Positions 63,273-64,000 of a stretch of 64,000 bases of DNA are shown here, one piece after another. Numbering within the stretch: position 1 is the stretch's first letter; every line of letters begins with the position of its first letter. The stretch is from a virus: IMG/VR virus record IMGVR_UViG_3300032397_000008, positions 19,040-83,039 of that record, one strand, 5' to 3'. The notes under the pieces are model-generated. The model was given only the letters and a program-made list of their open reading frames with translations, ran no database searches and was not told the origin of the DNA. A program made the position numbers and the translations under genes.

Positions 63273-64000
63273 TCCCTTGTTGGGATCGCGAGCGGTGGAG
63301 ACCATACCCTCGATGCTGATTCCTGGGCTTCCGTGCACAGCGTTTGAGGCTTCGATAGATTGGGTATTCAGCTCTATGCCCGGCGCAGTGCGGGGAGGTT
63401 CAATTACGTTCTCCATCCCATAGTATTTGGATTTAATCGTACTTCCCAGACAGGTATTCATCTCTCCTCGTTGTAGCGTCATACGTGAGGCGAGGCTGCC
63501 TTTCAGGTACGCTACGACGATGTTTTTTACATAGTAGTACCCCGACCAATCAGAGGTTCTTTTCTGTTCCGGACTGATATCCAGGAACAGCATGTCTCCG
63601 TGCCGTGCTTGAATGCTGTTGGGGAGCGTTACTTCTACTTCGTATGTGTTCATACGCGCATCTTCGTAGGAGTTGTCCGCCAAGGCTTGAATCTCCGCTT
63701 CCGGGTTCAGTGTTGTGTGATACGGAAAATTGATCTCAGCTCCTGGAAACCGTTCAATGTCAGGTATTGTATTTCCTAGTTTCAGTGTCCTGTTTCGGTC
63801 GGTTTTAATTTCTTTGAACTGACCCGTAGACGGCGAGTACGACACGAAACGGACGCCGGCAACGCCCTTATCTGGCATCATTTGACCTTGATCCCGTTTC
63901 AGAAGGTCTTTTCCTGTGCTTGAAAAGTAACGTAGAAGTTTTAAGTCAGTGTGATAGTCTGGTGAGTGATAATGCACAGTACCATCCTTGACGAAGAATT
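63270..64000 (-). CDS. Virion-type protein, 5' end outside window
   Basis: The frame is open to the window edge, so the start is probably upstream of position 64000; a GTG at 63977 is an internal possibility. The product is beta-rich (PYHTTLNPEAEIQALADNS, DMLFLDISPEQKRTSDWSGYYYVKNIVVAYLKGS in part) and may be a tail or baseplate protein. It ends next to a terminator used by the opposite strand. Confidence 0.55.
   Translation of the reverse strand, partial: FFVKDGTVHYHSPDYHTDLKLLRYFSSTGKDLLKRDQGQMMPDKGVAGVRFVSYSPSTGQFKEIKTDRNRTLKLGNTIPDIERFPGAEINFPYHTTLNPEAEIQALADNSYEDARMNTYEVEVTLPNSIQARHGDMLFLDISPEQKRTSDWSGYYYVKNIVVAYLKGSLASRMTLQRGEMNTCLGSTIKSKYYGMENVIEPPRTAPGIELNTQSIEASNAVHGSPGISIEGMVSTARDPNKG

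Overview
The window is part of the genome of a large tailed bacteriophage with a T4-like (myovirus) core. The phage identity rests on a gp21-type prohead protease fused to a scaffold domain, a gp23-like major capsid protein, a gp13-like neck protein, a probable tail tape measure, a gp32-like ssDNA-binding protein, UvsX/RecA, a probable UvsY, a gp46/SbcC ATPase and a gp55-like sigma factor. Coding is dense on both strands, with many 4-base overlaps. The host cannot be named from this sequence. Most starts lack a strong Shine-Dalgarno.

Layout. 1-3930: small unknown genes and an NAD-dependent DNA ligase. 3931-22700: an RNA continent. It holds 42 tRNA genes covering all 20 amino acids by my reading, a tmRNA, a large non-coding region with a 19-base match to the L11-binding GTPase-centre hairpin of 23S rRNA, and several compact structured RNAs. 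Scattered among them are accessory genes: methyltransferases, a radical SAM protein, HNH nucleases, a phosphoesterase, a toxin-antitoxin pair, an N6-adenine methylase beside a nuclease-like gene, a dNTP hydrolase-like gene and an HldE-type nucleotidyltransferase. 22710-32740: a neck protein and a glycan cluster (GDP-mannose dehydratase, GDP-fucose synthase, several glycosyltransferases). 32715-40802: recombination and transcription (UvsY-like, gp32-like, UvsX, two sigma-like proteins, one split by an intein). 40806-49286: membrane protein, glycosyltransferase, B12-dependent ribonucleotide reductase, then the head module ending in a strong terminator. 49359-64000: a GIY-YIG nuclease, an Ig-like moron between inverted terminators, a possible caspase-fold protein, tail genes, a gp46 ATPase with an intein in its P-loop, and further virion proteins.

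Two recurring upstream signals divide the genes. GTAGTTA, most often 11 bases before the start codon, precedes mainly virion genes plus some RNA genes. (CC)GTTCTTA/GTTCTATA precedes mainly metabolic, DNA and nuclease genes. Both sit so close to the start codon that leaderless mRNAs are plausible. The gp55-like sigma could read the first. Several proteins share an N-terminal helix ending in an (I/L/V)-x-E site, as expected of capsid-targeting peptides cut by the gp21 protease. The tRNAs themselves are odd: position 55 is G rather than U in about 39 of 42, matched by loss of G18 in the D-loop.
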